A DNA stretch of 64,000 nt. It comes from Myroides oncorhynchi. GTDB lineage: Bacteria > Bacteroidota > Bacteroidia > Flavobacteriales > Flavobacteriaceae. Below are positions 14,510 through 23,188 of this stretch, piece after piece. The notes beneath the pieces were generated by a model that saw nothing but the letters and a program-made list of their open reading frames with translations, was not told the DNA's origin and made no database searches. The position numbers were made by a program, and so were the translations under genes. Numbering within the stretch: the stretch's first letter is position 1; each line of letters opens with the position of its first letter. The DNA is taken from positions 124,001-188,000 of the forward strand of contig NZ_JAJJMP010000001.1 in NCBI RefSeq assembly GCF_020905415.1, in the 5' to 3' direction.

Positions 14510-15736
14510 ATGAAAAATATAAAACCCTTAACTTTTCCGTTTAATTCGGAAAATAATACATCCATAAAACAAAGTCTTTTTCGATTTCGAGAATATTTTG
14601 ATTCTTCTACAATTGTTGGTTTAGGCGAAAACGCACATTTCATAAAAGAGTTTTTTACATTCAGGCATCAAGTTATTGAGTTTTTAGTAACTGAATGTGA
14701 TTTTGACACCTTGGCATTTGAGTTTGGTTTTTCTGAAGGATTAGAAGTTGATAAGTGGATAAAATCACAAATTCCATTCGACGATTTGGATAAGTTACTG
14801 TCACACTTTTATTATCCAAATGAGTTTAAAGATACTTTGCTATGGCTTCGTCGGTATAATCAAGACAATAATAATCAAATTACCTTTTTAGGTGTGGATA
14901 TTCCTAAAAATGGAGGTTCTTATTTTCCAAACTTTCGTATTGTATCTGATTATTTGCAAAGACTTTCAATCGTTTCTTCTGATGTCTTACAGAAGATTTT
15001 AAATCTTGCTGAGAAATTTGATTTCTATTCGACTTCTCAGCTTGCGTTAAATTTATCGCTTTTTGATGAAGCTGAACATAATGAATTAAAAGCATTGCTA
15101 TTAAAAGTTTACATTCGTTTGATTACTCTTCAACCAAAATTAGAAAGTTTAGAATTTCAATCGATAGTTCATCAAGTTAAAGGCTTGATTTATATGAATT
15201 ATAATGCTGATGCTATGGAAAGTTTCATTACTGAAAGGGGAATTGAAGGAGATATGGGAGCAAAAGACCAGTATATGGCAGAAAGCATTGATTGGTTTTT
15301 GAAAAATTCACTTGGTAAAAAGATTATTTTGGTTGCCCACAATGCTCACATTCAAAAAACTCCGGTAGATTTTGATGGATTTATTAGTTGTTATCCAATG
15401 GGGCAAAGACTTTCGATGACTTTTGGAGAAAAATATAAAGCATTTGCAATAACTAATCTACGTGGAGAAACTGCGGCATTGTATCCTGATAATGATTATC
15501 AATTTGGCTTTAGGGTTGATAAATTTCCACTTGATTTTCCAGAGTCGGATTCTGTTGAATTTATTATGCAAGAATTTGGAGGAAAAGAATGCTGTTTACT
15601 AATGAACAGAAGTACGGAATTAAAAAATTGTAATAAGATTCGATTTGATTCGATGTGCCTAAAAACTGAAATAGAAGAAGCTTTTGACGGAATTTTTCTA
15701 ATAGAAAAATCAACTGTTTCAGAAGTAGTGGATTGA
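14510..15736 (+). CDS. ere(D): Erythromycin esterase
   Basis: A 408-residue member of the Ere family, which opens the lactone ring of 14-membered macrolides. GLGENAHFIKEFF (37-49) carries the family's active-site E40 and H43 and the following E47; FEFGFSEG (70-77) and VAHNAHIQK (275-283, H277 and H280) are the other conserved blocks. The length fits the family. I assign Ere(D), known from Riemerella anatipestifer, on overall resemblance from memory. It lies between R5 and R6 and, with erm(F), is on the plus strand, opposite to the other cassette genes. A leader peptide and hairpin precede it, suggesting induction by macrolides. Confidence 0.85.
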   Translation: MKNIKPLTFPFNSENNTSIKQSLFRFREYFDSSTIVGLGENAHFIKEFFTFRHQVIEFLVTECDFDTLAFEFGFSEGLEVDKWIKSQIPFDDLDKLLSHFYYPNEFKDTLLWLRRYNQDNNNQITFLGVDIPKNGGSYFPNFRIVSDYLQRLSIVSSDVLQKILNLAEKFDFYSTSQLALNLSLFDEAEHNELKALLLKVYIRLITLQPKLESLEFQSIVHQVKGLIYMNYNADAMESFITERGIEGDMGAKDQYMAESIDWFLKNSLGKKIILVAHNAHIQKTPVDFDGFISCYPMGQRLSMTFGEKYKAFAITNLRGETAALYPDNDYQFGFRVDKFPLDFPESDSVEFIMQEFGGKECCLLMNRSTELKNCNKIRFDSMCLKTEIEEAFDGIFLIEKSTVSEVVD

Positions 15737-15796
15737 GAATTTATAAATTTAATTTCGAAACGGCACTTTCTTTTTGGAGGTGCCGTTTTATTCTTT

Positions 15797-15934
15797 CACA
15801 TAACGGTTCTCAGCTATACGCAGGCAGGGATTTTAACCACTGAACTTCCTACGAAGAACTGAACTTCAAATTTACCACTTTCCTGTCTTACGAAGCACGA
15901 ACCCCCTGCTTGCGTATAGGTGATGTTATGCGGT
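15797..15934. repeat. attC-like unit R6
   Basis: Starts at AAC (15802-15804) and ends at GTT (15925-15927). The stem CTATACGCAGGCAGGG pairs with CCCTGCTTGCGTATAG with one mismatch. The interior has ACGAAGAACTGAAC and ACGAAGCACGAACC. It follows ere(D) and precedes erm(F), reading CATAACGG to GTTATGCGG, the nearest of all units to a canonical attC form. Confidence 0.72.
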
Positions 15935-15982
15935 CGGCTTTCATTTTCTCTTCTTTCTCGTTAATTTGTCAAGCAAAGTTAC

Positions 15983-15990
15983 TAAATTTG
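15983..15990 (+). promoter_or_regulatory. Probable -7 box for erm(F), very close to the start codon
   Basis: TAAATTTG fits TANNTTTG and lies only 5 bp before the erm(F) ATG. A TTG occurs 14 bp upstream of it (15966-15968), shorter than the usual spacing. If this is the promoter the mRNA would be leaderless or nearly so. Confidence 0.4.
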
Positions 15991-15995
15991 CAGTA

Positions 15996-16796
15996 ATGAC
16001 AAAAAAGAAATTGCCCGTTCGTTTTACGGGTCAGCACTTTACTATTGATAAAGTGCTAATAAAAGATGCAATAAGACAAGCAAATATAAGTAATCAGGAT
16101 ACGGTTTTAGATATTGGGGCAGGCAAGGGGTTTTTTACTGTTCATTTATTAAAAATCGCCAACAATGTTGTTGCTATTGAAAACGACACAGCTTTGGTTG
16201 AACATTTACGAAAATTATTTTCTGATGCCCGAAATGTTCAAGTTGTCGGTTGTGATTTTAGGAATTTTGCAGTTCCGAAATTTCCTTTCAAAGTGGTGTC
16301 AAATATTCCTTATGGCATTACTTCCGATATTTTCAAAATCCTGATGTTTGAGAGTCTTGGAAATTTTCTGGGAGGTTCCATTATCCTTCAGTTAGAACCT
16401 ACACAAAAGTTATTTTCGAGGAAGCTTTACAATCCATATACCGTTTTCTATCATACTTTTTTTGATTTGAAACTTGTCTATGAGGTAGGTCCTGAAAGTT
16501 TCTTGCCACCGCCAACTGTCAAATCAGCCCTGTTAAACATTAAAAGAAAACACTTATTTTTTGATTTTAAGTTTAAAGCCAAATACTTAGCATTTATTTC
16601 CTGTCTGTTAGAGAAACCTGATTTATCTGTAAAAACAGCTTTAAAGTCGATTTTCAGGAAAAGTCAGGTCAGGTCAATTTCGGAAAAATTCGGTTTAAAC
16701 CTTAATGCTCAAATTGTTTGTTTGTCTCCAAGTCAATGGGTAAACTGTTTTTTGGAAATGCTGGAAGTTGTCCCTGAAAAATTTCATCCTTCGTAG
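15996..16796 (+). CDS. erm(F): 23S rRNA (adenine-N6) dimethyltransferase
   Basis: A 266-residue Erm methyltransferase that dimethylates A2058 of 23S rRNA and gives resistance to macrolides, lincosamides and streptogramin B. I chose the ATG at 15996 (MTKKKLPVRF), the known start; the 10-codon extension enters the promoter. VLDIGAGKGFFT (37-48) binds S-adenosylmethionine and NIPY (103-106) is the catalytic motif of N6-adenine methyltransferases. Sequence and length match Erm(F) of Bacteroides as I remember it. No IS4351 remnant, its partner in Tn4351, is seen nearby. It is a single-gene cassette between R6 and R7. Confidence 0.95.
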   Translation: MTKKKLPVRFTGQHFTIDKVLIKDAIRQANISNQDTVLDIGAGKGFFTVHLLKIANNVVAIENDTALVEHLRKLFSDARNVQVVGCDFRNFAVPKFPFKVVSNIPYGITSDIFKILMFESLGNFLGGSIILQLEPTQKLFSRKLYNPYTVFYHTFFDLKLVYEVGPESFLPPPTVKSALLNIKRKHLFFDFKFKAKYLAFISCLLEKPDLSVKTALKSIFRKSQVRSISEKFGLNLNAQIVCLSPSQWVNCFLEMLEVVPEKFHPS

Positions 16797-16855
16797 TTCA
16801 AAGTCGGGTGGTTGTCAAGATGATTTTTTTGGTTTGGTGTCGTCTTTTAAGCTGC

Positions 16856-17053
16856 CGCATAACGGGAAACGCATTGGCGAAGTGGCGGATAAATTGAACC
16901 GAAAGTTCAATTTAGCAGTGACGTAGCCGATGTGTTTCCACAGAAGCTAAATTATTAAAAAAAAGCTGAATGTGGGACACATTCGGCGGAATAAAAAGCA
17001 CAAAAGTTGAATTTTGAACTTAACCCGCCATTTTGCCAATGCGATGTTGAACT
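16856..17053. repeat. attC-like unit R7, long form, near-copy of R5
   Basis: Starts at AAC (16861-16863) and ends at GTT (17046-17048). The outer stem begins GGGAAACGCATTGGCGAAG, the same as R5, and the nested pair GCCGATGTGTTTCCACA with TGTGGGACACATTCGGC is present. The two copies run in the same direction about 2.7 kb apart. Confidence 0.72.
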
Positions 17054-17082
17054 GAACAAGGGAAATGAGCGGTATCCTGCCA

Positions 17083-17107
17083 GACAGGATACCGACATTC
17101 ACGAGGT
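17083..17107. terminator. GC-rich hairpin 3' of floR
   Basis: CGGTATCCTG and CAGGATACCG form a perfect 10-bp stem around CCAGA, about 60 bp beyond the floR stop on the minus strand. It is GC-rich like floR and probably travelled with it. No long T run follows. Confidence 0.5.
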
Positions 17108-17156
17108 TTCGATGGTTAGTGCGCCGCATCGGAGCGGGCCTGCTACCAGTCGTCGG

Positions 17157-18380
17157 TTAGACGACTGGCGACTTCTCGGTGGCAGCCCCACGGAGCCGAA
17201 GGAGCACCAGCCCCAACGAAACCAGTACCGCCATCGCCGTGGCGTAACAGATCACGGGCCACGCTGTGTCACCGTTTAAAAGTGCCACCGCCAATGTCCC
17301 GACAATGCTGACTATCAGGCTTTGAACGCAGAAGTAGAACGCGACCGCTGATCCCGCGATGTCGTCGAACTCTGCCAAAGCGCCGTTCGCGGTAACGGAC
17401 ACCGTGAAGACAATACCGACCGCGACAACCCACATCGGTAGGATGAAGGTGAGGAATGACGGCGAGCCGTAAAGTTCGCCGATCCCCAACAGGACCGCTC
17501 CGCAAACAAGCAACGCCATCCCACGCGCCACGCATCCTGCGATGCCCCATCTGGCGACAAAGGACTTCGCGAAACGGGTTGTCACGATCATTACAAGCGC
17601 GACAGTGGCGAAGGCAAAGCTGAATCCGATCTCGGAATATTCCGCTTGGCCTATGAGCACACGGGGAGCCGTCGAGAAGAAGACGAAGTAGGTGCCCATA
17701 CCGGCGCTAAAGCCGACAGTGTAAACCCAAAAAGCCGGACTCGCGAAGATCGGCAAGACAGATCGGCGCGTCTTGACTTGATCCAGAGGGCGGGTTTCGT
17801 GCCACCTGAAACCCGCATTTAGGAGTGCGAGCATCGCCAGTATAGCCAAAGTAATGAATATCGCCTGCCATCCCAAGAACTCGCCGATCAATACTCCGGC
17901 GATAGGGCCGAGCGCAGGCACGAACGCCAGCATCGAACTGAAAAGGCCGTAGATGACGACACCCTCAGGACGGTTGGCATAAACGTCGCGAACCGTCGCG
18001 AACGTCGCCACCAGCATGGCCGACGCGCCCACTGCTTGAAGTAGACGGAAAGCGACAAAGGCCGGTGCAGTTGAAGACCAAGCTGCTCCCAGAGACGCAA
18101 TGACGAAAGCCGTTGCGCCCGCAAGTAGAATTGGCCGTCGCCCGATTCTGTCTGAGAGCGGACCAAAAATCACCTGGCCCACGCCGAGCATCACCATATA
18201 GAGGCTCAACGTGAGTTGGATCATAGCGGGCGTCGTGTTCAGGATGCCGGGCATCGCTGGAACGACAGGGAGATAAATATCCATCGCCAGTGAAGCGAGG
18301 ATGTCGAAAGGAGCCATCAGCAGCAGTGCTGCCGGCAGCGTATAGGCCCACGCGGGGCGTTGTTTTTGTTTATCAGTCAT
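17157..18380 (-). CDS. floR: Florfenicol/chloramphenicol exporter, MFS family
   Basis: A 407-residue major facilitator transporter (12 predicted membrane helices) that pumps phenicols out of the cell. PLSDRIGRRPILLAG is the MFS motif A between helices 2 and 3. From RPAWAYTLPAALLL onward the sequence agrees with FloR of proteobacteria as I remember it, and the G+C content (well above 50 percent) stands out from the AT-rich surroundings. The first residues differ: MTDKQKQ replaces the usual MTTT because the reading frame now starts inside the end of the upstream estT gene (8-bp overlap). This suggests floR was spliced in behind estT and is translated by coupling. Confidence 0.93.
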   Translation of the reverse strand: MTDKQKQRPAWAYTLPAALLLMAPFDILASLAMDIYLPVVPAMPGILNTTPAMIQLTLSLYMVMLGVGQVIFGPLSDRIGRRPILLAGATAFVIASLGAAWSSTAPAFVAFRLLQAVGASAMLVATFATVRDVYANRPEGVVIYGLFSSMLAFVPALGPIAGVLIGEFLGWQAIFITLAILAMLALLNAGFRWHETRPLDQVKTRRSVLPIFASPAFWVYTVGFSAGMGTYFVFFSTAPRVLIGQAEYSEIGFSFAFATVALVMIVTTRFAKSFVARWGIAGCVARGMALLVCGAVLLGIGELYGSPSFLTFILPMWVVAVGIVFTVSVTANGALAEFDDIAGSAVAFYFCVQSLIVSIVGTLAVALLNGDTAWPVICYATAMAVLVSLGLVLLRLRGAATEKSPVV

Positions 18381-19293
18381 TTATGTGTTTTTCTATTCCA
18401 TCAATAATTGATTTCCAATCATCAACGTGTAATTCGTGTCCTGTACCTTCAAGGGTGATTAGATTTGAACCTTTTATTTTTTCTAGTAAAAAACCTGCAT
18501 TCTTATAATGCCAAATTTTGTCGTCTGTTCCGTGGATAATTAAGGTGGGTTGTTTGATTTCGTTTAATCTGTTCCAATATTCTTCACCACCACCACCTTG
18601 CGATGCAGCGTGATTGAACATACTTATATAATTGTTGGCTCTATTGAACTCAGCTCTTATCAGTTTTTCACTTCTTTGTTTGTCAAATTGTTTCTTGCCA
18701 CTCATTAATTCTGCACCCTGAATTAAATAGTTTACCACACTGTCTTCATTTGTCCAATTGACTGTACCTGCTTTACTATGGAAATCTAAAATACTCGTGT
18801 CCATTTCAGGTATAGTTGGGTCTGAGTCTCCCCAAGGGCCTGATGACATAAGAGTTAAGGAGTTAACTCTGTCGGCAAACTTTATTGATGCTATTTGAGA
18901 AATTAGTCCGCCCAAAGAAATCCCCACAAAATGTGCTTTGTCAATCTTGTAGCCATCCAATATTGAAATAGCGTCATTAGTTAAGTCAACAATATCGTAT
19001 GGAGTAGAACCTGGTTCATAATTAGTGGATTTTCCTACATCTCTGTTGTCGTAACGAATAACAAAAAATCCTTTTTCAGATAATTGTTGGCAAAATTCAG
19101 TGTCCCAATACAGCATTGATACGGTTGCACCTGCTACCAAAAGGATTGCTGGATTTTTCTTATTTCCAAAACTTTCCGTACAGAGTTCAATGCCGTTTGT
19201 TTTAATTATTTTCTCTTTCATTTCTGTTTTCCTTTGTTTGCAACTGATTATTATCAGTCCTAAAATTAATATCCAAAGTAGTTTTTTTTTCAT
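18373..19293 (-). CDS. estT: Alpha/beta-hydrolase lipoprotein, EstT-type macrolide esterase
   Basis: A 306-residue serine hydrolase. The N-terminus is a lipoprotein signal (MKKKLLWILILGLIIISC, Cys18), so the enzyme is probably anchored in the periplasm. The nucleophile elbow GISLGG places S126; D257/D258 (HGTDDK) and H286 (GTGHEL) complete the triad. The sequence, S126 and the company of tet(X), erm(F), ere(D) and floR fit EstT, an esterase described from Sphingobacterium that linearises 16-membered macrolides. I assign that name from memory. Its last codons overlap the floR start, so the two are expressed together from the region downstream of R8. Confidence 0.82.
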   Translation of the reverse strand: MKKKLLWILILGLIIISCKQRKTEMKEKIIKTNGIELCTESFGNKKNPAILLVAGATVSMLYWDTEFCQQLSEKGFFVIRYDNRDVGKSTNYEPGSTPYDIVDLTNDAISILDGYKIDKAHFVGISLGGLISQIASIKFADRVNSLTLMSSGPWGDSDPTIPEMDTSILDFHSKAGTVNWTNEDSVVNYLIQGAELMSGKKQFDKQRSEKLIRAEFNRANNYISMFNHAASQGGGGEEYWNRLNEIKQPTLIIHGTDDKIWHYKNAGFLLEKIKGSNLITLEGTGHELHVDDWKSIIDGIEKHIND

Positions 19294-19334
19294 TTATCAA
19301 TGTTTAACTGTTATGCTGGTATCTTTCACAATGC

Positions 19335-19471
19335 CCGCTAACGTTTGGCAAATTGGCGATGGAGCCGACTTTTAGCACAAATGTTGAATAGAATTACTAA
19401 TCTTCAACATTGCACAAAAGTTCAATAGAAGTACTTCACCGGCTCTATTGCCAATTTGTTTGTTATGTGCC
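19335..19471. repeat. attC-like unit R8
   Basis: Starts at AAC (19340-19342) and ends at GTT (19462-19464). The stem CAAATTGGCGATGGAGCCG pairs with CGGCTCTATTGCCAATTTG with two mismatches. The interior includes a second short inverted repeat (AATGTTGAA with TTCAACATT). It lies between estT and tet(X). Confidence 0.7.
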
Positions 19472-19484
19472 GTTTTATTCCATT

Positions 19485-20651
<1,167 letters not shown>

Positions 20652-20661
20652 TCAAAAATGG

Positions 20662-20745
20662 CACATAACATTGTTATTTCACGAAATAAAACACGGTGTA
20701 GTTTCGTAAAATAACACCTATATGCGCATTTCGTAAAATCTGTTG
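20662..20745. repeat. Array boundary site, attI-like (R9)
   Basis: Beside tet(X) the unit pattern changes. CATAAC (20664-20669) is followed by GTTATTTCACGAAA (20673-20686), which pairs with TTTCGTAAAATAAC (20702-20715) with one mismatch, around a 15-nt loop. TTTCGTAAAAT appears again at 20730-20740. ATTTCGTAAAA resembles a XerC-type half-site. There is no long stem as in R1-R8. Position between recombinase and first gene is that of an attI. Confidence 0.5.
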
Positions 20746-20797
20746 CTAATATAATTACTTTTTTTGTAAATTAGATACTTAGTAAGTTATTTTTTGT

Positions 20798-20853
20798 GGA
20801 TAGCGAAACAAAATAGGTTAAATTAGATTTATTTAAGTATGGATAGCGAAACA
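20798..20853. repeat. Direct repeat across the recombinase start codon
   Basis: GGATAGCGAAACAA occurs at 20798-20811 and again at 20840-20853, 42 bp apart. The second copy begins at the second base of the recombinase start codon. It may be an autoregulatory or recombinase-binding site, or a trace of a local duplication. Confidence 0.6.
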
Positions 20854-21678
20854 ATATTAAAAACCTTACACGACCGATTGCAAGTGCAACGCTACGCCAA
20901 TAATACCATAAAATCGTATTGTGGTTATGCACAAATATTCTTAGAGTATATGAATAAATATCGTACGCTCAACGAAATACCTATTGCTGAAATAGAGGGT
21001 TTTATTAATGAAAAAGTATTTCAAGACAATATTAGTGCATCTTATCAACGCTCTTTAGTTGGGGCAATTAAGAAGATTTATGAGTTGGTCAATAATCAAT
21101 CGATAGAGTTAAATTATTTATATCCTAAACGAAAATCAACCCAACTGCCTACTTTCTTTTCTCAAGAAGAAGTGAGAAAAATATTAAATGCTACAGAAAA
21201 TTTAAAGCATAAAGCAATTCTTACCACTATTTACAGTTGTGGATTACGCTTAAGTGAGTTAATAAATCTTAAACTAACCGATGTAAAATCCGACAGTAAT
21301 TTACTATTAATACAACAAAGCAAAGGGAATAAAGATAGGCTAGTAGCTTTACCTGATAAGTTATTAAGTTTGTTGCGAGAATATTATATTGAATATAAAC
21401 CCAAAATATTTTTATTTGAAGGAACTAATGATGAGCAATACAGCGAAAGAAGTGTTCAGTTAGTTTTGAAAAAGTCAATGAAAAAAGCCAATATTGTAAC
21501 AAAAGGCAGTGTGCATACTTTGCGTCATTCATACGCCACACATTTAATAAAAAGCGGAATTGACATTCGGGTTGTACAAGAATTATTAGGGCATAGTGAT
21601 ATTAGAACAACCATGATTTACACTCATATTACAGATGTAGATAAGAAATCGACACCAAGTCCATTAGATTTTTTGTAA
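20839..21678 (+). CDS. XerD-like tyrosine recombinase next to the cassette array
   Basis: A 279-residue recombinase with an N-terminal SAM-like domain (about 1-88) and a catalytic domain (about 105-270). The catalytic set is complete: R137 (CGLRLSE), K162 (SKGNKDR), H226 and R229 (HTLRH), H252 (LGHSD) and Y261. It is XerC/D-sized, and the segment between K162 and H226 has no insert like the IntI-specific patch of integron integrases. It is transcribed away from the array, with a boundary site between it and tet(X). Annotated xerD genes beside tet(X) are well known. The natural inference is that it acts on the R1-R8 units; no chromosomal-dimer role is expected. Confidence 0.88.
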   Translation: MDSETILKTLHDRLQVQRYANNTIKSYCGYAQIFLEYMNKYRTLNEIPIAEIEGFINEKVFQDNISASYQRSLVGAIKKIYELVNNQSIELNYLYPKRKSTQLPTFFSQEEVRKILNATENLKHKAILTTIYSCGLRLSELINLKLTDVKSDSNLLLIQQSKGNKDRLVALPDKLLSLLREYYIEYKPKIFLFEGTNDEQYSERSVQLVLKKSMKKANIVTKGSVHTLRHSYATHLIKSGIDIRVVQELLGHSDIRTTMIYTHITDVDKKSTPSPLDFL

Positions 21679-21707
21679 CCTAAATTAAAAAACCCAACTT
21701 TACATTT

Positions 21708-21727
21708 TTGGGTGTAAAATTGGGTGT
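21708..21727. repeat. Paired TTGGGTG repeats at the right end of element B
   Basis: TTGGGTG at 21708-21714 and 21720-21726 repeats the left-end pair (3027 and 3039) in the same orientation and with the same 12-bp step. An inverted relative (AACCCAA) lies just before, at 21691. Likely integrase arm sites; they may also fold as a terminator for the recombinase gene. Confidence 0.55.
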
Positions 21728-21759
21728 TTATGCTTTAACTGATTAAGTATCAGTGTTTA

Positions 21760-21776
21760 TTGCGGAGAAAGAGGGA
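21760..21776. repeat. Right attachment site of element B
   Basis: TTGCGGAGAAAGAGGGA, identical to 2896-2912. It covers the tRNA-Ser 3' end (bases 21763-21776) and three bases beyond it, so integration rebuilt an intact tRNA gene. Confidence 0.88.
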
Positions 21777-21847
21777 TTCGAACCCCCGGACCTGTTACAG
21801 TCAACAGTTTTCAAGACTGCCGCAATCGACCACTCTGCCATTTCTCC
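21763..21847 (-). tRNA. tRNA-Ser(TGA)
   Basis: Reads 5'-GGAGAAATGGCAGAGTGG on the minus strand, with anticodon loop CTTGAAA (anticodon TGA), a long type II variable arm, the T-loop GGTTCGAATC and a matching acceptor end TTTCTCC plus discriminator G. No CCA is encoded. Length 85 nt is right for tRNA-Ser. It is the integration target of element B. Confidence 0.95.
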
Positions 21848-21989
21848 TTTGGTCTACACTACTTGTGTATTGCGAGTGCAAATATAGGCACTTCATTTAG
21901 AAATGCAAAAAAATATACACTAAAAAACACACTTTTTTTGCCTACTAAAACTAACCTACTCTATAGTAAATATTTATACTGACTAAAAA

Positions 21990-22022
21990 AGGTCTTAATA
22001 AGTATAAAACTTACTAAGACCT
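21990..22022 (-). terminator. Terminator of the ribB-side transcript
   Basis: AGGTCTTAATAAGT (21990-22003) pairs with ACTTACTAAGACCT (22009-22022), one mismatch. On the minus strand it is followed by TTTTTT. It lies 28 bp beyond the ribB stop codon. Confidence 0.8.
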
Positions 22023-22050
22023 CTAGATTTTCCTGTACCACATGAAATTT

Positions 22051-23184
22051 CTAGTACTGTATATATTCTGTTATCTCTAGACCATATCCTGTCATTCCTA
22101 CTCTTTTTCCTTGAGCTGAATTTGATAGTAATTTAATTTTCGAAATATTCAAATCGTGAAGTATTTGAGCTCCAATTCCGAAGTCTTTCTCATCTCCTGA
22201 TAACTTAGGAGTATCAAGATCTAACTTCGCTCCAGTGTTTTTTAGCATAGCAAGTCTATTTAAAAGACTAGCACTATAATCTTCTTGGGTGATAAATAAG
22301 ATTGCTCCTTTATCTGCTTCATTAATCTTGGCAAAAGTATTCTCCATACGGATACTTAACTTTCCACTTAAAGCATCAAGGATATCGTTATTACCTATTG
22401 TAGAGTTGATACGAGTAAGAACTGCTTCTTGCCCGTTCCAATCTCCTTTAGTCAAAGCGATATGTACTTGGCCATTTGTGTTTTGTTGGTAAGCTCTTAA
22501 TCTGAAACTACCATATTTAGTATCTATCTCAAAATCTTCTTTCTTTTCTATAAGGCTATCGTGTTTCATTCGATATGCCACAAGAGCTTCTATAGAAATA
22601 ATCTTCAAATCCCACTTCTTTGCTACCTCCATTAACTGAGGTAAACGAGCCATAGAACCATCTTCATTTAATATTTCTACTAATATTCCTGCAGGCTTAA
22701 AACCAGCCAATCTGGCTAAGTCAACTGCAGCCTCCGTATGACCAGTTCTCCTAAGCACTCCACCTTCCTTAGCTATTAAAGGAAATATATGACCAGGACG
22801 TCCTAAATCATCTCCTGTAGTCTCTTGTTTTACTAAAGACTCTATTGTTTTGGCACGATCGTATACTGATATACCAGTAGTACATCCATGTCCTTTTAAA
22901 TCAATCGAAACAGTAAATGCTGTTTGATGAAGTACTGTATTATTATTTACCATTGGATGCAAGTCTAATTCTTGACATCTTTCCTTTGTAAGGGGAGCAC
23001 AGATAAGTCCTCTTCCATGAGTAGCCATAAAGTTAATCATCTCAGGAGTTACCATCTCTGCAGCGGCGATAAAATCACCTTCGTTTTCACGATCCTCATC
23101 ATCTACCACTATGATTACTTTTCCCGCTTTGATATCTGCGATTGCTTCCTCGATAGTGTTTAATTGAATGTGATTATGTGACAT
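22051..23184 (-). CDS. ribB: 3,4-dihydroxy-2-butanone-4-phosphate synthase with degenerate GTP cyclohydrolase II domain
   Basis: A 377-residue RibBA-shaped protein; I chose the ATG at 23184 (MSHNHIQLNTIEEAI). The N-terminal domain has the DHBP synthase motifs: DDEDRENEGD (28-37), then ATHGRGLICAPL and the later RTGHTEAAVDLARLAG, so it should convert ribulose 5-phosphate for riboflavin synthesis. The C-terminal domain aligns in outline with GTP cyclohydrolase II but lacks its zinc-binding cysteines: the region that normally reads CLTGD...RCDCG is absent. The RibA activity is thus probably lost and must come from another gene. It ends a minus-strand gene run that starts at ftsK. Confidence 0.87.
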   Translation of the reverse strand: MSHNHIQLNTIEEAIADIKAGKVIIVVDDEDRENEGDFIAAAEMVTPEMINFMATHGRGLICAPLTKERCQELDLHPMVNNNTVLHQTAFTVSIDLKGHGCTTGISVYDRAKTIESLVKQETTGDDLGRPGHIFPLIAKEGGVLRRTGHTEAAVDLARLAGFKPAGILVEILNEDGSMARLPQLMEVAKKWDLKIISIEALVAYRMKHDSLIEKKEDFEIDTKYGSFRLRAYQQNTNGQVHIALTKGDWNGQEAVLTRINSTIGNNDILDALSGKLSIRMENTFAKINEADKGAILFITQEDYSASLLNRLAMLKNTGAKLDLDTPKLSGDEKDFGIGAQILHDLNISKIKLLSNSAQGKRVGMTGYGLEITEYIQY

Positions 23185-23188
23185 TATT

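Noticed and set aside
15700..17160. IS4351 or ISCR2 remnants beside erm(F) or floR
   Set aside because: These elements often accompany the two genes elsewhere, but I find no transposase fragment or terminal repeat here; the flanks are units R6 and R7.
17007..17279. ORFs in and opposite floR
   Set aside because: High G+C leaves all frames open there; only the minus-strand FloR frame has protein-family support.
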